Source of the DNA: Rickettsiaceae bacterium
GTDB lineage: Bacteria > Pseudomonadota > Alphaproteobacteria > Rickettsiales > Rickettsiaceae
Direction: 5' to 3'
Length of the DNA: 9,482 bases
NCBI GenBank assembly: GCA_028372485.1
Contig: JAOMYS010000032.1
Coordinates: forward strand, 1-9,482
In this document: piece after piece, positions 1 through 6,771 of the stretch
Position numbering within the stretch: the stretch's first letter is position 1
Layout of the letters: every line of letters begins with the position of its first letter
The notes under the pieces: model-generated
Seen by the model: only the letters and a program-made list of their open reading frames with translations
What the model was told of the DNA's origin: nothing
Databases searched by the model: none
Translations under genes and position numbers: made by a program

Positions 1-106
1 AACTCATAACATAATAGACAGTAGAAAAACCTTCTTATTTATTGTATATTAAATCGATAATCGTTATTTAATAGACAGTTTTGTCTACTAATCGATTTAA
101 TATACA
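1..106 (+). promoter_or_regulatory. res: Tn3/gamma-delta-type res site (subsites II, III and right half of I)
   Basis: This is the recombination site for the TnpR encoded just downstream. The family half-site consensus, from established knowledge, is TGTCYNNTA, inverted at the two ends of each subsite. Subsite III (82-106, 25 bp) runs from TGTCTACTA to TAATATACA, and subsite II (43-77, 35 bp) from TGTATATTA to TAATAGACA; the half-sites match at 8 or 9 of 9 positions. Another TAATAGACA at 12-20 is the right half of subsite I. A 28-bp subsite I would start about 7 bases before the window and be centred on the AT at 6-7, the crossover dinucleotide of gamma-delta. Lengths and spacers (28, 22, 35, 4, 25) total 114 bp, like gamma-delta res (28, 22, 34, 5, 25). 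Within it are a perfect 16-bp inverted repeat (43-58 with 91-106) and an 11-bp direct repeat (12-22 and 69-79). Confidence 0.85.
72..101 (+). promoter_or_regulatory. Candidate tnpR promoter inside res
   Basis: TAGACA (72-77, 5 of 6 to the -35 consensus) and TTTAAT (96-101, 5 of 6 to the -10 consensus) are separated by 18 bases and lie 30 bases before the tnpR start. The -35 box coincides with the right half-site of subsite II and the -10 lies within subsite III. Bound resolvase would therefore cover the promoter, which fits the known autorepression by TnpR in Tn3-type elements. The promoter call rests on pattern only. Confidence 0.5.
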
Positions 107-130
107 TAAACAAAAGATACAAAGGGTGAA

Positions 131-682
131 ATGAGATTATTCGGTTATGGAAGAGTTTCAACGTCGGAACAATCACTAGAAATTCAAATATCTGCTCTAA
201 AAAAAGCTGGAGTAAAACAATCAAGAATTTTTACCGATAAACTGTCTGGTAATAATATTAATAGAAATGGTTTGAGTACGTTGCTCGTTAAGGTAGAGGA
301 GGGTGACTCAGTCATCGTCACAAAATTAGACAGGCTTGGCAGAGATACAGCAGATATGATAAATCTTATCAACCAATTTGATCAAATGAAGGTAGGAGTG
401 CGCTTCTTAGATGATGGAATAAGCACTGAGGGTAATTCTGGTAGAATGGTAATTACTATCCTATCTGCCGTGGCAGAAGCGGAAAGACGTAGAATACTAG
501 AGAGAACCAACGAAGGCAGGCTATTAGCTCAATCTAAAGGTGTTAAATTTGGGCGCAAGCGTAAGATAGACAGATATAAACTCTTGGGACTTAAAGCAAA
601 GGGTGAAAAGGTTACAGCGCTTGCTAAAGAAATGAATATTAGTCGTGCATCAGTCTATAAGATCTTAAAAGAAGAGGGTTAA
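131..682 (+). CDS. tnpR: Tn3-family resolvase TnpR (serine recombinase)
   Basis: This 183-residue site-specific recombinase resolves the cointegrates formed by replicative Tn3-type transposition, acting at res. The N-terminal catalytic domain (about 1-120) begins MRLFGYGRVSTSEQ, with the nucleophile Ser10 and Arg8. It also carries KLDRLGRDTADMI and the arm/E-helix stretch AVAEAERRRILERTNEGR. The C-terminal DNA-binding part has the GRKRKIDR linker and a helix-turn-helix ending NISRASVYKILKEEG. Length, start and motif order match gamma-delta and Tn3 TnpR almost position by position as I recall them. That places it in the resolvase clade rather than among Hin/Gin invertases or IS607 TnpA. The ATG at 131 follows AGGG at 123-126. 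The upstream 130 bp hold the matching res site. No tnpA is in the window; it could lie to the left or be lost. All visible catalytic motifs are intact. Confidence 0.96.
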   Translation: MRLFGYGRVSTSEQSLEIQISALKKAGVKQSRIFTDKLSGNNINRNGLSTLLVKVEEGDSVIVTKLDRLGRDTADMINLINQFDQMKVGVRFLDDGISTEGNSGRMVITILSAVAEAERRRILERTNEGRLLAQSKGVKFGRKRKIDRYKLLGLKAKGEKVTALAKEMNISRASVYKILKEEG

Positions 683-740
683 AGAAGCAATGCACTCCCT
701 AAATTCCAAATAATCGTTTTTACAAATAACATAGGAAAAA

Positions 741-1319
741 ATGACAAAACAACGTTGCGCATGGCTTAATTATGGTAAAGCCCCTAGTGAGCTTTATATC
801 CAATATCATGATGAAGAATGGGGTGTTGCAATTCATGACGATAGATTATTATTTGAGTTTCTAATTTTAGAAGGTGCGCAAGCTGGCTTGAGCTGGATCA
901 CTATTCTAAATAAACGAGATAATTACAGAAAAGCCTATGATAATTTTGATCCTATCAAGATATCAAAATACAGCGATGAAAAACAACTTGAGTTGTTACG
1001 AAATACAGGCATTGTGCGTAACAAATTAAAAATCAATGCATCCATTATAAATGCCAAGGCATTTCTAGAAGTGCAAAACGAGTTTGGTAGCTTTAACAAA
1101 TACATATGGAGCTTTACTGATCATAAGATTATTCATAATCAATGGAAGTCATTAAAAGATATACCAGTTACCACCAAAGAATCAGATGTCATAAGTAAAG
1201 ATTTAAAGAAACGAGGCTTTAAATTTGTTGGTTCTACGATCTGTTATGCTTTTATGCAGGCAGTTGGTATGGTAAATGACCACAGCGTTGATTGCTTTAG
1301 GTGTGCGGAGATTGGGTAA
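741..1319 (+). CDS. tag: DNA-3-methyladenine glycosylase I
   Basis: This base-excision repair enzyme removes 3-methyladenine from alkylated DNA, leaving an abasic site; it acts in the cytoplasm. The 192-residue protein is collinear with E. coli Tag (187 residues). The family zinc ligands are present as Cys6, His23, His181 and Cys185. The base-recognition glutamate is Glu44 in LEGAQAGLSWIT, and the signatures YHDEEWGV (22-29), KKRGFKFVGSTICYAFMQA and VNDH near the C terminus are intact. The ATG at 741 is preceded by AGGA at 733-736. The gene lies 58 bp after tnpR and 64 bp before yaaA, all on one strand, so it may be the first gene of a DNA-maintenance run. I see no frameshift or missing key residue. 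Confidence 0.97.
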   Translation: MTKQRCAWLNYGKAPSELYIQYHDEEWGVAIHDDRLLFEFLILEGAQAGLSWITILNKRDNYRKAYDNFDPIKISKYSDEKQLELLRNTGIVRNKLKINASIINAKAFLEVQNEFGSFNKYIWSFTDHKIIHNQWKSLKDIPVTTKESDVISKDLKKRGFKFVGSTICYAFMQAVGMVNDHSVDCFRCAEIG

Positions 1320-1383
1320 TGATTACATTGCCCTAAAATTAAGAGTGTAGTTAATTATATGAATTTATACGAGAAGATAAGAG

Positions 1384-2151
1384 ATGATTACGATTATATC
1401 ACCAGCTAAAACAATGAACTTTAATGCTATCGTCTCAAGCGTTAACATTTCAACTGCTCCCATTTTTAAAAACGAGGTAGGCGAGCTAATCAACATTTGC
1501 AAGAATTTAGAGCATAAGGATATTAAGCAATTAATGTCAGTGAGTGATAAACTCGTAGGTATGAACCACGACAGATTTCAGAAATTCTTTGATACAAAAA
1601 CTCCTCAGAAACAAGCTCTTTTTGCATATAACGGAGATGTATATAATGGTATCAAAACCCAAAGCTTTACAAAAGAGGATGCTGCGTTTGCGCAAAACTC
1701 CATTAGGATTATCTCTGGACTGTATGGAGTTCTAAGACCCATGGATTTAATCCGCCCTTATAGGTTAGAAATGAGTATAAATCTTAAAAATACCCTAGGT
1801 AAAAATCTATACTCCTTCTGGAAGGGTAAAATAACACAATACTTTAACGAGGAGTTAAAAACACACACTAGCCAAACCATAGTAAACCTTGCTTCCAAAG
1901 AGTATTCGAGCGTAATTGATAGGCGTGATTTTTTAGGTCAAATTATAGACGTAGTATTCAAAGAAAAAAGAAATGGAGAGATGAGGGTTGTTCCAATAAA
2001 TTCCAAAAGAGCAAGGGGAGTTATGGCGAATTTTATTATTAAGGAAAAAGTTGATAATGCAGGGTTGTTGAAAGATTACCAAGAAGATGGATATAAGTTT
2101 GATAAAATATCCTCATCAGATAGTGAGTTCTTTTTTGTAAAATCCTTATAG
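1384..2151 (+). CDS. yaaA: Peroxide stress protein YaaA (UPF0246/DUF328)
   Basis: The 255-residue protein matches E. coli YaaA (258 residues) along its length. It opens MITIISPAKTMNF, where E. coli has MLILISPAKTLDY. It also carries SVSDKLVGMNHDRF, FAYNGDVYNGI, IISGLYGVLRPMDLI, PYRLEM, INLASKEY, KRARGVMANFII and the C-terminal GYKFDKISSSDSEFFF. In E. coli, YaaA belongs to the OxyR regulon and limits peroxide damage to DNA and protein by lowering free intracellular iron; the family also shows a DNA-binding fold. Its exact biochemical activity is less certain than its family. GAGAAG and AAGAG motifs lie just upstream of the ATG. It follows tag by 64 bp and precedes the SNF2 gene by 67 bp on the same strand. 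Co-location with an alkylation-repair enzyme suggests a joint stress role, which is inference. Confidence 0.96.
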   Translation: MITIISPAKTMNFNAIVSSVNISTAPIFKNEVGELINICKNLEHKDIKQLMSVSDKLVGMNHDRFQKFFDTKTPQKQALFAYNGDVYNGIKTQSFTKEDAAFAQNSIRIISGLYGVLRPMDLIRPYRLEMSINLKNTLGKNLYSFWKGKITQYFNEELKTHTSQTIVNLASKEYSSVIDRRDFLGQIIDVVFKEKRNGEMRVVPINSKRARGVMANFIIKEKVDNAGLLKDYQEDGYKFDKISSSDSEFFFVKSL

Positions 2152-2218
2152 ACCATTTGTTTGCTGGGTTATATACTCAAGACAAAGAACAAGAATTTAA
2201 AATATATGGATTCCTTAT

Positions 2219-4978
2219 ATGGAAGTACTACACGGTATATACGATTTATCTCATCACAAAATTTGTCTTTGGCAAGAAGCGAAAAAGAAATTATCAAAAC
2301 CAGAACAATTGATACTAAAAGGGAAGGGTGGAACAGCGCAACTAATGCTGCCTACTCATAATTCTCTACCCGTCTCATCGCCATTAATGACAAGGGAATA
2401 TAATATTGAAGTGCCAAGTGAAATTAATCTCCAGAGCCATAATGTAAAATGCTTGTATGTTGATGTGGTAGATATTAAAAAACTAGAATCAACTGAGAAA
2501 TTAGTTTTTGCTCAAGACTTATTATTTTGGACAAGAATGTTAGATTTTGTATCGGAGATACTAGAATATCATTTATACATCCCTAGCATTCAGGGTGATA
2601 ACACAACTACTTGGACTACATATCATCCAGATATAGAGCAATTATCGCTGCAAATGCCCGATATATGCTCTTACATCAGTGGAAATTACTATGATAAAGC
2701 GCAGATATTGCAGCATTTCTTTGATTATACCGTTACATACGTCGCCAAGCGCACCCCTTTATCTCAAGTCCAGGAAAAGAATATTGCTAGCACTTTGTTA
2801 GAGAAATTCTTTAGCGGTAGTAAAAATAAAATCACCAAGAGTGAAAAAAGCAACTGGCTCATTTGGAAATCTGCACTTGATAAATCAAAGCATGATATTT
2901 GTATTAAAATAGATGCCCCTGAACATAAAAATGACAATTGGCTAATAACGGTTTTAGCAAAAGACGAGGATGATCAATCTAAGCAAACCCCGATACACGG
3001 TAATTGGCAAAATCATATCAACGACCTTGGTCTAGCTATGCGTATATATCCAAACCTTGAAAACGCATTTGATCAAGATAAGATTGTGCCATTTGAATTA
3101 TCGCAACTAGAGGCAAAAGAGTTTCTTTCGGAAACAGCTTGGTTTTTACAGCAATCAGGTTTTCCAGTAATTATACCTTCTTGGTATACACCTAAAGGGC
3201 ATAATAGTGCTAAATTAAAACTAAAGCGCAAAAACTCCCTTGGATCATCGCAAAATGAAAATAGTTATTTCACAGCAGAAGGATTAATGTCATTTAAATA
3301 TGCATTATCACTAAACGGAGAAGAGTTGAGTGTAAAGGAATGGCGGGAATTAATTGAGAACAAAGAAGAGTTAGTACAATTTAGGGGAGAGTGGGTGCAG
3401 CTCGATCTAGAAAATATGTCTAAGATACTTGATTTTTGGAATAGCAATCAAGCAGAAGATATGAATATTTTTGGATTACTTGATAAAGCATCTAATCCTG
3501 ATATTGAGTTAGATGGTGATACCGATGAATTTGTGATGTCCTTATATGGTAAACAAAACCTAGAGATCGAAGAAACCCCTGAAAGCTTTGTCGGTACTCT
3601 GAGACCTTATCAGAAACTTGGATTTTCTTGGATGAGATATATGGAAAAACTGGGTTTAAATCCATGCTTAGCCGATGATATGGGTCTTGGTAAAACCATT
3701 CAGATAATAGCCTTAATAGCAGGTAGTATTAGTGGCAAGAATCTCTTGGTAGTACCAACATCAGTAATTGGTAACTGGGAAAGAGAATTTGCAAAGTTTG
3801 CACCAAGCATCAAGGTAAAGACATACCATTCAAAAGACAAGGATAATAGTATATTTGAAAAGTCTGATGTAGTGGTGTTAACTACATTTAACATAATGCG
3901 CAAACACTATAAGTTATTTGATAAAACAAAATGGCATAGGATTATAATTGATGAGGCTCAAAACATCAAAAACCCCAAGGCAAAACAAAGTAAAGCCTTG
4001 TTTGCATTAAACTCTAAATATCAAATAGCACTGACTGGTACACCTATAGAAAATAGCGTTGTTGATCTATGGTCAATATTCAACTTTTTAAATAGAGATT
4101 ATCTAGGAGATGTTAAAAGATTTAAAAAAGCATTCCACAATAATCCAAATAATAGACCACAGCTGAAACGTTTAGTTGAGCCTTTTCTATTACGTAGATT
4201 AAAGACGGATAAATCAATTATCACGGAGCTACCAAATAAAATAGAACAAAATATATATTGCCAGCTTACAAAAGAACAGGCTTCTCTATATCAAGCTGTA
4301 GTAAACCAATTAGCTGCAGATATGAAAAAAGAAGAGTTAAAAAGCTCAGCTATGCTCTCTAGCCTTACAAGGCTAAAACAAATATGTAACCATCCAGCTC
4401 AGTATTTACAAGATAACAGTGAGTTTGCAGAAAAGCGCTCTTTGAAACTCCAGAGATTGATGTCAATTGTTGATGAAGCGATAGAAAATGAAGAAAGTGT
4501 TTTAATATTCTCCCAGTATAAGGAGATATGCGTTGCAATAAATAAAATGCTAGCAACAAAGTATAATGTATATTTGTTACATGGTGGTACTAGTAGGTCT
4601 GCAAGAGATAGTATGATAGCTGAATTTCAAGATAGCGGTACTCCGCCTTCAATATTTACTCTTTCATTAAAAGCAGGTGGCGTTGGTATTACATTAACAA
4701 AAGCAAGTCAAGTGATTCACTTTGATCGTTGGTGGAATCCAGCAGTGGAAAACCAAGCTACAGATAGAGCCTTTCGTATAGGGCAACAAAAGAAAGTTCT
4801 GGTGCATAAATTTATTACTCAGGGTACTTTAGAAGAAAAAATAGATCAGATGATAGCTGATAAATCCTCGTTATCTGAATCGATATTAAGCGATGATTCA
4901 TCTTGGCTCAAAGGTCTAAATACTCAGTCCTTTATGGACTTAGTTAAATTAAGAGAGGAGGCTTTGTCAGGTGAATAA
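2219..4978 (+). CDS. SNF2-family ATPase/helicase with SNF2-associated N-terminal domain
   Basis: This 919-residue Swi2/Snf2-type DNA translocase comes from the bacterial branch that carries a long N-terminal SNF2-associated region (about 1-450), followed by the ATPase core. Visible motifs are Walker A DMGLGKT (487-493, Lys492), Walker B/DEAQ (578-581), ALTGTP (604-609), GGVGITLT (820-827) and the arginine-finger motif QATDRAFRIGQ (846-856). Such proteins move along double-stranded DNA using ATP and displace or remodel bound proteins; the cellular target of this one is unknown. The ATG at 2219 was chosen because its product begins MEVLHGIY, typical of the subfamily. An in-frame stop at 2198-2200 leaves no better upstream start; only a weak GGA (2208-2210) serves as ribosome site. 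Its stop overlaps the next gene, a SWIM-domain protein, the usual partner of this subfamily. It appears intact. Confidence 0.95.
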   Translation: MEVLHGIYDLSHHKICLWQEAKKKLSKPEQLILKGKGGTAQLMLPTHNSLPVSSPLMTREYNIEVPSEINLQSHNVKCLYVDVVDIKKLESTEKLVFAQDLLFWTRMLDFVSEILEYHLYIPSIQGDNTTTWTTYHPDIEQLSLQMPDICSYISGNYYDKAQILQHFFDYTVTYVAKRTPLSQVQEKNIASTLLEKFFSGSKNKITKSEKSNWLIWKSALDKSKHDICIKIDAPEHKNDNWLITVLAKDEDDQSKQTPIHGNWQNHINDLGLAMRIYPNLENAFDQDKIVPFELSQLEAKEFLSETAWFLQQSGFPVIIPSWYTPKGHNSAKLKLKRKNSLGSSQNENSYFTAEGLMSFKYALSLNGEELSVKEWRELIENKEELVQFRGEWVQLDLENMSKILDFWNSNQAEDMNIFGLLDKASNPDIELDGDTDEFVMSLYGKQNLEIEETPESFVGTLRPYQKLGFSWMRYMEKLGLNPCLADDMGLGKTIQIIALIAGSISGKNLLVVPTSVIGNWEREFAKFAPSIKVKTYHSKDKDNSIFEKSDVVVLTTFNIMRKHYKLFDKTKWHRIIIDEAQNIKNPKAKQSKALFALNSKYQIALTGTPIENSVVDLWSIFNFLNRDYLGDVKRFKKAFHNNPNNRPQLKRLVEPFLLRRLKTDKSIITELPNKIEQNIYCQLTKEQASLYQAVVNQLAADMKKEELKSSAMLSSLTRLKQICNHPAQYLQDNSEFAEKRSLKLQRLMSIVDEAIENEESVLIFSQYKEICVAINKMLATKYNVYLLHGGTSRSARDSMIAEFQDSGTPPSIFTLSLKAGGVGITLTKASQVIHFDRWWNPAVENQATDRAFRIGQQKKVLVHKFITQGTLEEKIDQMIADKSSLSESILSDDSSWLKGLNTQSFMDLVKLREEALSGE
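4956..4961 (+). promoter_or_regulatory. Strong Shine-Dalgarno for the SWIM gene, inside the SNF2 coding end
   Basis: A perfect AGGAGG lies nine bases before the GTG at 4971, within the last codons of the SNF2 gene. It decides the GTG start of the downstream gene. With the 8-base overlap, it indicates translational coupling of the two proteins. Confidence 0.85.
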
Positions 4979-5735
4979 AACATGGTGGGGAGAAGAGTTC
5001 CTTGAGGCATTGAAATCATTTACAGAAGAGGGGAGATTAAGTCGTGGCAGTGCTTATCGCACTCCAAGGAGACTATCTGAATACAAACAAAAACAAAACG
5101 TCGTCTCGGCAACGATGATGGGTAATATGAATCCATATTTTGGTGTATATAAAACTCCATATTATAAAACAAAGATTGTATTTACTAAAATCAGCAACCC
5201 AGAATCTATAGTAAATAATATTGAAAATGATCCACTGCTTCTTGCTAAATTAATAACCAGAGAATTACCATCTAGTATTTCATTTATATTGCCTCAGAGT
5301 AAAAAGGACATAGAAACCTCTTGCTCCTGCCCAGATTGGGAGAATCCATGCAAGCATGTAGCTGGATTATATTTAAAAATAGCAGAGATGATTGATCATA
5401 ACCCATTATTGCTTTTTGACTTAAGAGGAATTAGTGAAACTCTAATATCTGATAAAATAAAAAAACATATAAATGTTATGCATGAAAAAACAGATAACAC
5501 AATCATGCCAATAACCCCAATCAAAGATACAGAAACAGAGGAAGTAAATATAAAATCTTTCTGGGGCAGTCCCAACAAAAAGCTTAAAACCAGTTTATCA
5601 GTGAAAATACCCTCTGTCTTGGTGAGAAAAGCGGGTGTTAATCCTCCATTCTGGTACAAGAGAAAATCATTTCTAGATTGTATGAATAATATTTATAAAA
5701 ACGTAAATCGTTCATGGAGTAGAATGTTGAAGTAA
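4971..5735 (+). CDS. SWIM zinc-finger protein, partner of the SNF2 ATPase
   Basis: The 254-residue protein starts at GTG. The SWIM motif CxCxnCxH is seen as CSCPDWENPCKH, with ligands Cys118, Cys120, Cys127 and His129, followed by VAGLYLKIAEMID. SWIM domains are predicted zinc-chelating DNA- or protein-binding modules, and bacterial stand-alone SWIM proteins are often encoded beside SNF2 ATPases. The N-terminal block (TWWGEEFLEAL, then GRLSRGSAYRTPRRL) and the C-terminal block (NPPFWYKRKSFLDCMNNIY) agree with full-length family members, so I see no truncation despite the decayed region that follows. The gene overlaps the SNF2 stop by 8 bp and has a strong ribosome site, so the pair is almost certainly co-translated. 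The most likely job is targeting or assisting the SNF2 motor on DNA, which is inference from the pairing. Confidence 0.92.
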   Translation: MNKTWWGEEFLEALKSFTEEGRLSRGSAYRTPRRLSEYKQKQNVVSATMMGNMNPYFGVYKTPYYKTKIVFTKISNPESIVNNIENDPLLLAKLITRELPSSISFILPQSKKDIETSCSCPDWENPCKHVAGLYLKIAEMIDHNPLLLFDLRGISETLISDKIKKHINVMHEKTDNTIMPITPIKDTETEEVNIKSFWGSPNKKLKTSLSVKIPSVLVRKAGVNPPFWYKRKSFLDCMNNIYKNVNRSWSRMLK

Positions 5736-5906
5736 AAACTAAGCAACTGCTTAAGCGAGCTATATTGCAAAACTAGACAAAAAGGTTGTCCAAATTACAG
5801 GTATGCCTAAATGCGTCTCAATATTACTTTTTGGCATAGTATAGTGGGGTGGGACGTCCAAAAACACTCGCTTCTAAACGCTCCACAGAGATTAAGTGAA
5901 AAGTTA
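5736..5906. other. Convergent intergenic spacer with weak dyads
   Basis: This spacer lies between the stops of two convergent reading frames and contains no ORF I would defend. It holds three short inverted repeats: TAAGCA/TGCTTA (5740-5753), GACAA/TTGTC (5776-5790) and a 9-of-10 dyad built on TATGCC/GGCATA (5802-5811 with 5829-5838). It also has the 8-base palindrome GGACGTCC (5852-5859). None has a convincing T-tract after a strong stem on the plus strand. Confidence 0.6.
5764..5790 (-). terminator. Weak candidate terminator for the minus-strand ORF
   Basis: Read on the minus strand, a 5-bp stem (5776-5780 with 5786-5790, 5-base loop) is followed by TAGTTTTG. It lies about 115 bases beyond the stop of the minus-strand methyltransferase fragment. 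The stem is short and the T-run holds only four bases, so the call is tentative. Confidence 0.2.
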
Positions 5907-6698
5907 TCAAGTAGCCATCATTGGTGCAAGAGCAGTATTTTTATTTTTAAGCAATAATGCACCAGACTCTATCATCACTGGGAGTATTTTGTTGATCTCA
6001 GTGATCAATTCACTCTCTCTGACCTTATGCCCCATATCTTTTTCTATTCCTTGAAAAATCTCTTTCAAGCTTTTACTGTCACCAATCATATGACGAAATA
6101 GATGCTCTGTATATTCAGATACTGGTATGTTAAGACTCACCTCACCAAGAAAATCTGATTTCCACGAGAACTTCATAGTACCACCAATAAGATGTTTATT
6201 GATCTTCAAGTAATCCGATACCTGTTTTGGAATATTACTGATAGTGTAAACGTAAGGTACATTGTCAAGATTAGTTAATTTTGCTATCGGATCTTTCTTT
6301 TTAGATGCATAAAATTGATGCTTAATAATTGAACCGCAAATAATCTCTGCCATTTCTTCCTGACGCGCTTTAGGCATTTTCTTCAAGCGTGCCAGCAAAT
6401 CTGGATTTGTGATGTAGCTATCTAGTTTTAGCATCACCCTACTATGCGCACTATTATGCTCTACAAAATTCAAACCTGCTTTTTTAACAAAATCATATAG
6501 TTCAGGGATATCATAACAACGATCTTGCTTATGCAGGAACATGTCATACATGCCAATATCACCAAAATGTTTATGATCTGCAAGCAAGTCTTCACCCCTG
6601 AGATACCAGTTAGTCTTAGGCAATGCATTTACTACATCCCAAGCATTTTTTACTTCTTCTTGACGCGAAGTAATTCCCTCATTCGCCATAGGAAGCAT
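5907..6698 (-). pseudogene. 5'-truncated SAM-dependent methyltransferase (C-terminal half only)
   Basis: The open frame codes for 263 residues. It resembles the C-terminal part of alphaproteobacterial class I SAM-dependent methyltransferases of about 400 or more residues: ALPKTNWYLRGEDLL (25-39), GDIGMYDMFLHKQDR (46-60), CYDIPELYDFVKKAGL, then LLARLKKMPKARQEEMAEII and IIKHQFY. The preceding Rossmann domain with the SAM-binding glycine motif is absent, so catalytic activity is unlikely. The break coincides with the left end of the IS at 6690. Codons 1-3 (MLP) are read from the IS terminal repeat, and native sequence begins at about Met4 (6687-6689). The minus-strand flank beyond the IS (8126-8282) does not supply the missing half. 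The frame has no internal stop, so the loss is recent or the fragment is still expressed. The family assignment is from memory of conserved motifs; substrate unknown. Confidence 0.65.
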
Positions 6699-6714
6699 CC
6701 CCTATTTTAATTTA
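6690..6714 (+). repeat. Left terminal inverted repeat of the IS
   Basis: The outer 13 bases pair perfectly with the right end and 20 of 25 positions match overall. On the minus strand it contains an ATG (6696-6698) and GGGG (6699-6702), which act as start and possible ribosome site for the truncated methyltransferase frame. Confidence 0.9.
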
Positions 6715-6771
6715 CATAAGTAAAATATTGTGTTAACATCATTCTATTAGCAATTAGTAGAAGTGTTTTAA

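Noticed and set aside
43..106. The 16-bp inverted repeat read as a small invertible promoter segment
   Set aside because: The recombinase is of the resolvase clade, the loop is only 32 bp, and the repeat is explained by the outer half-sites of res subsites II and III.
39..224. A minus-strand 61-codon frame over res and the start of tnpR
   Set aside because: It lies over the res site and the conserved tnpR catalytic codons, with no own signals; it is a shadow.
2161..2361. A 66-codon plus-strand frame starting with TTG
   Set aside because: It overlaps the start of the SNF2 gene in another frame, has no ribosome site and no recognisable motif.
5396..5659. A minus-strand 87-codon hydrophobic frame
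   Set aside because: It lies entirely antisense within the SWIM gene, whose motifs and ends are intact, and it has no ribosome site of note.
5771..5811. A second res-like site in the convergent spacer
   Set aside because: TAGACA and TGTCC there resemble the subsite II/III junction, but no partner half-sites occur at 25 bp to the right or 34-35 bp to the left.
5846..5896. A Tn3-type terminal repeat running from GGGG to TTAAG
   Set aside because: The span is 51 bp rather than 38, and the orientation would be a left end, opposite to what a transposon containing tnpR at 131 needs.
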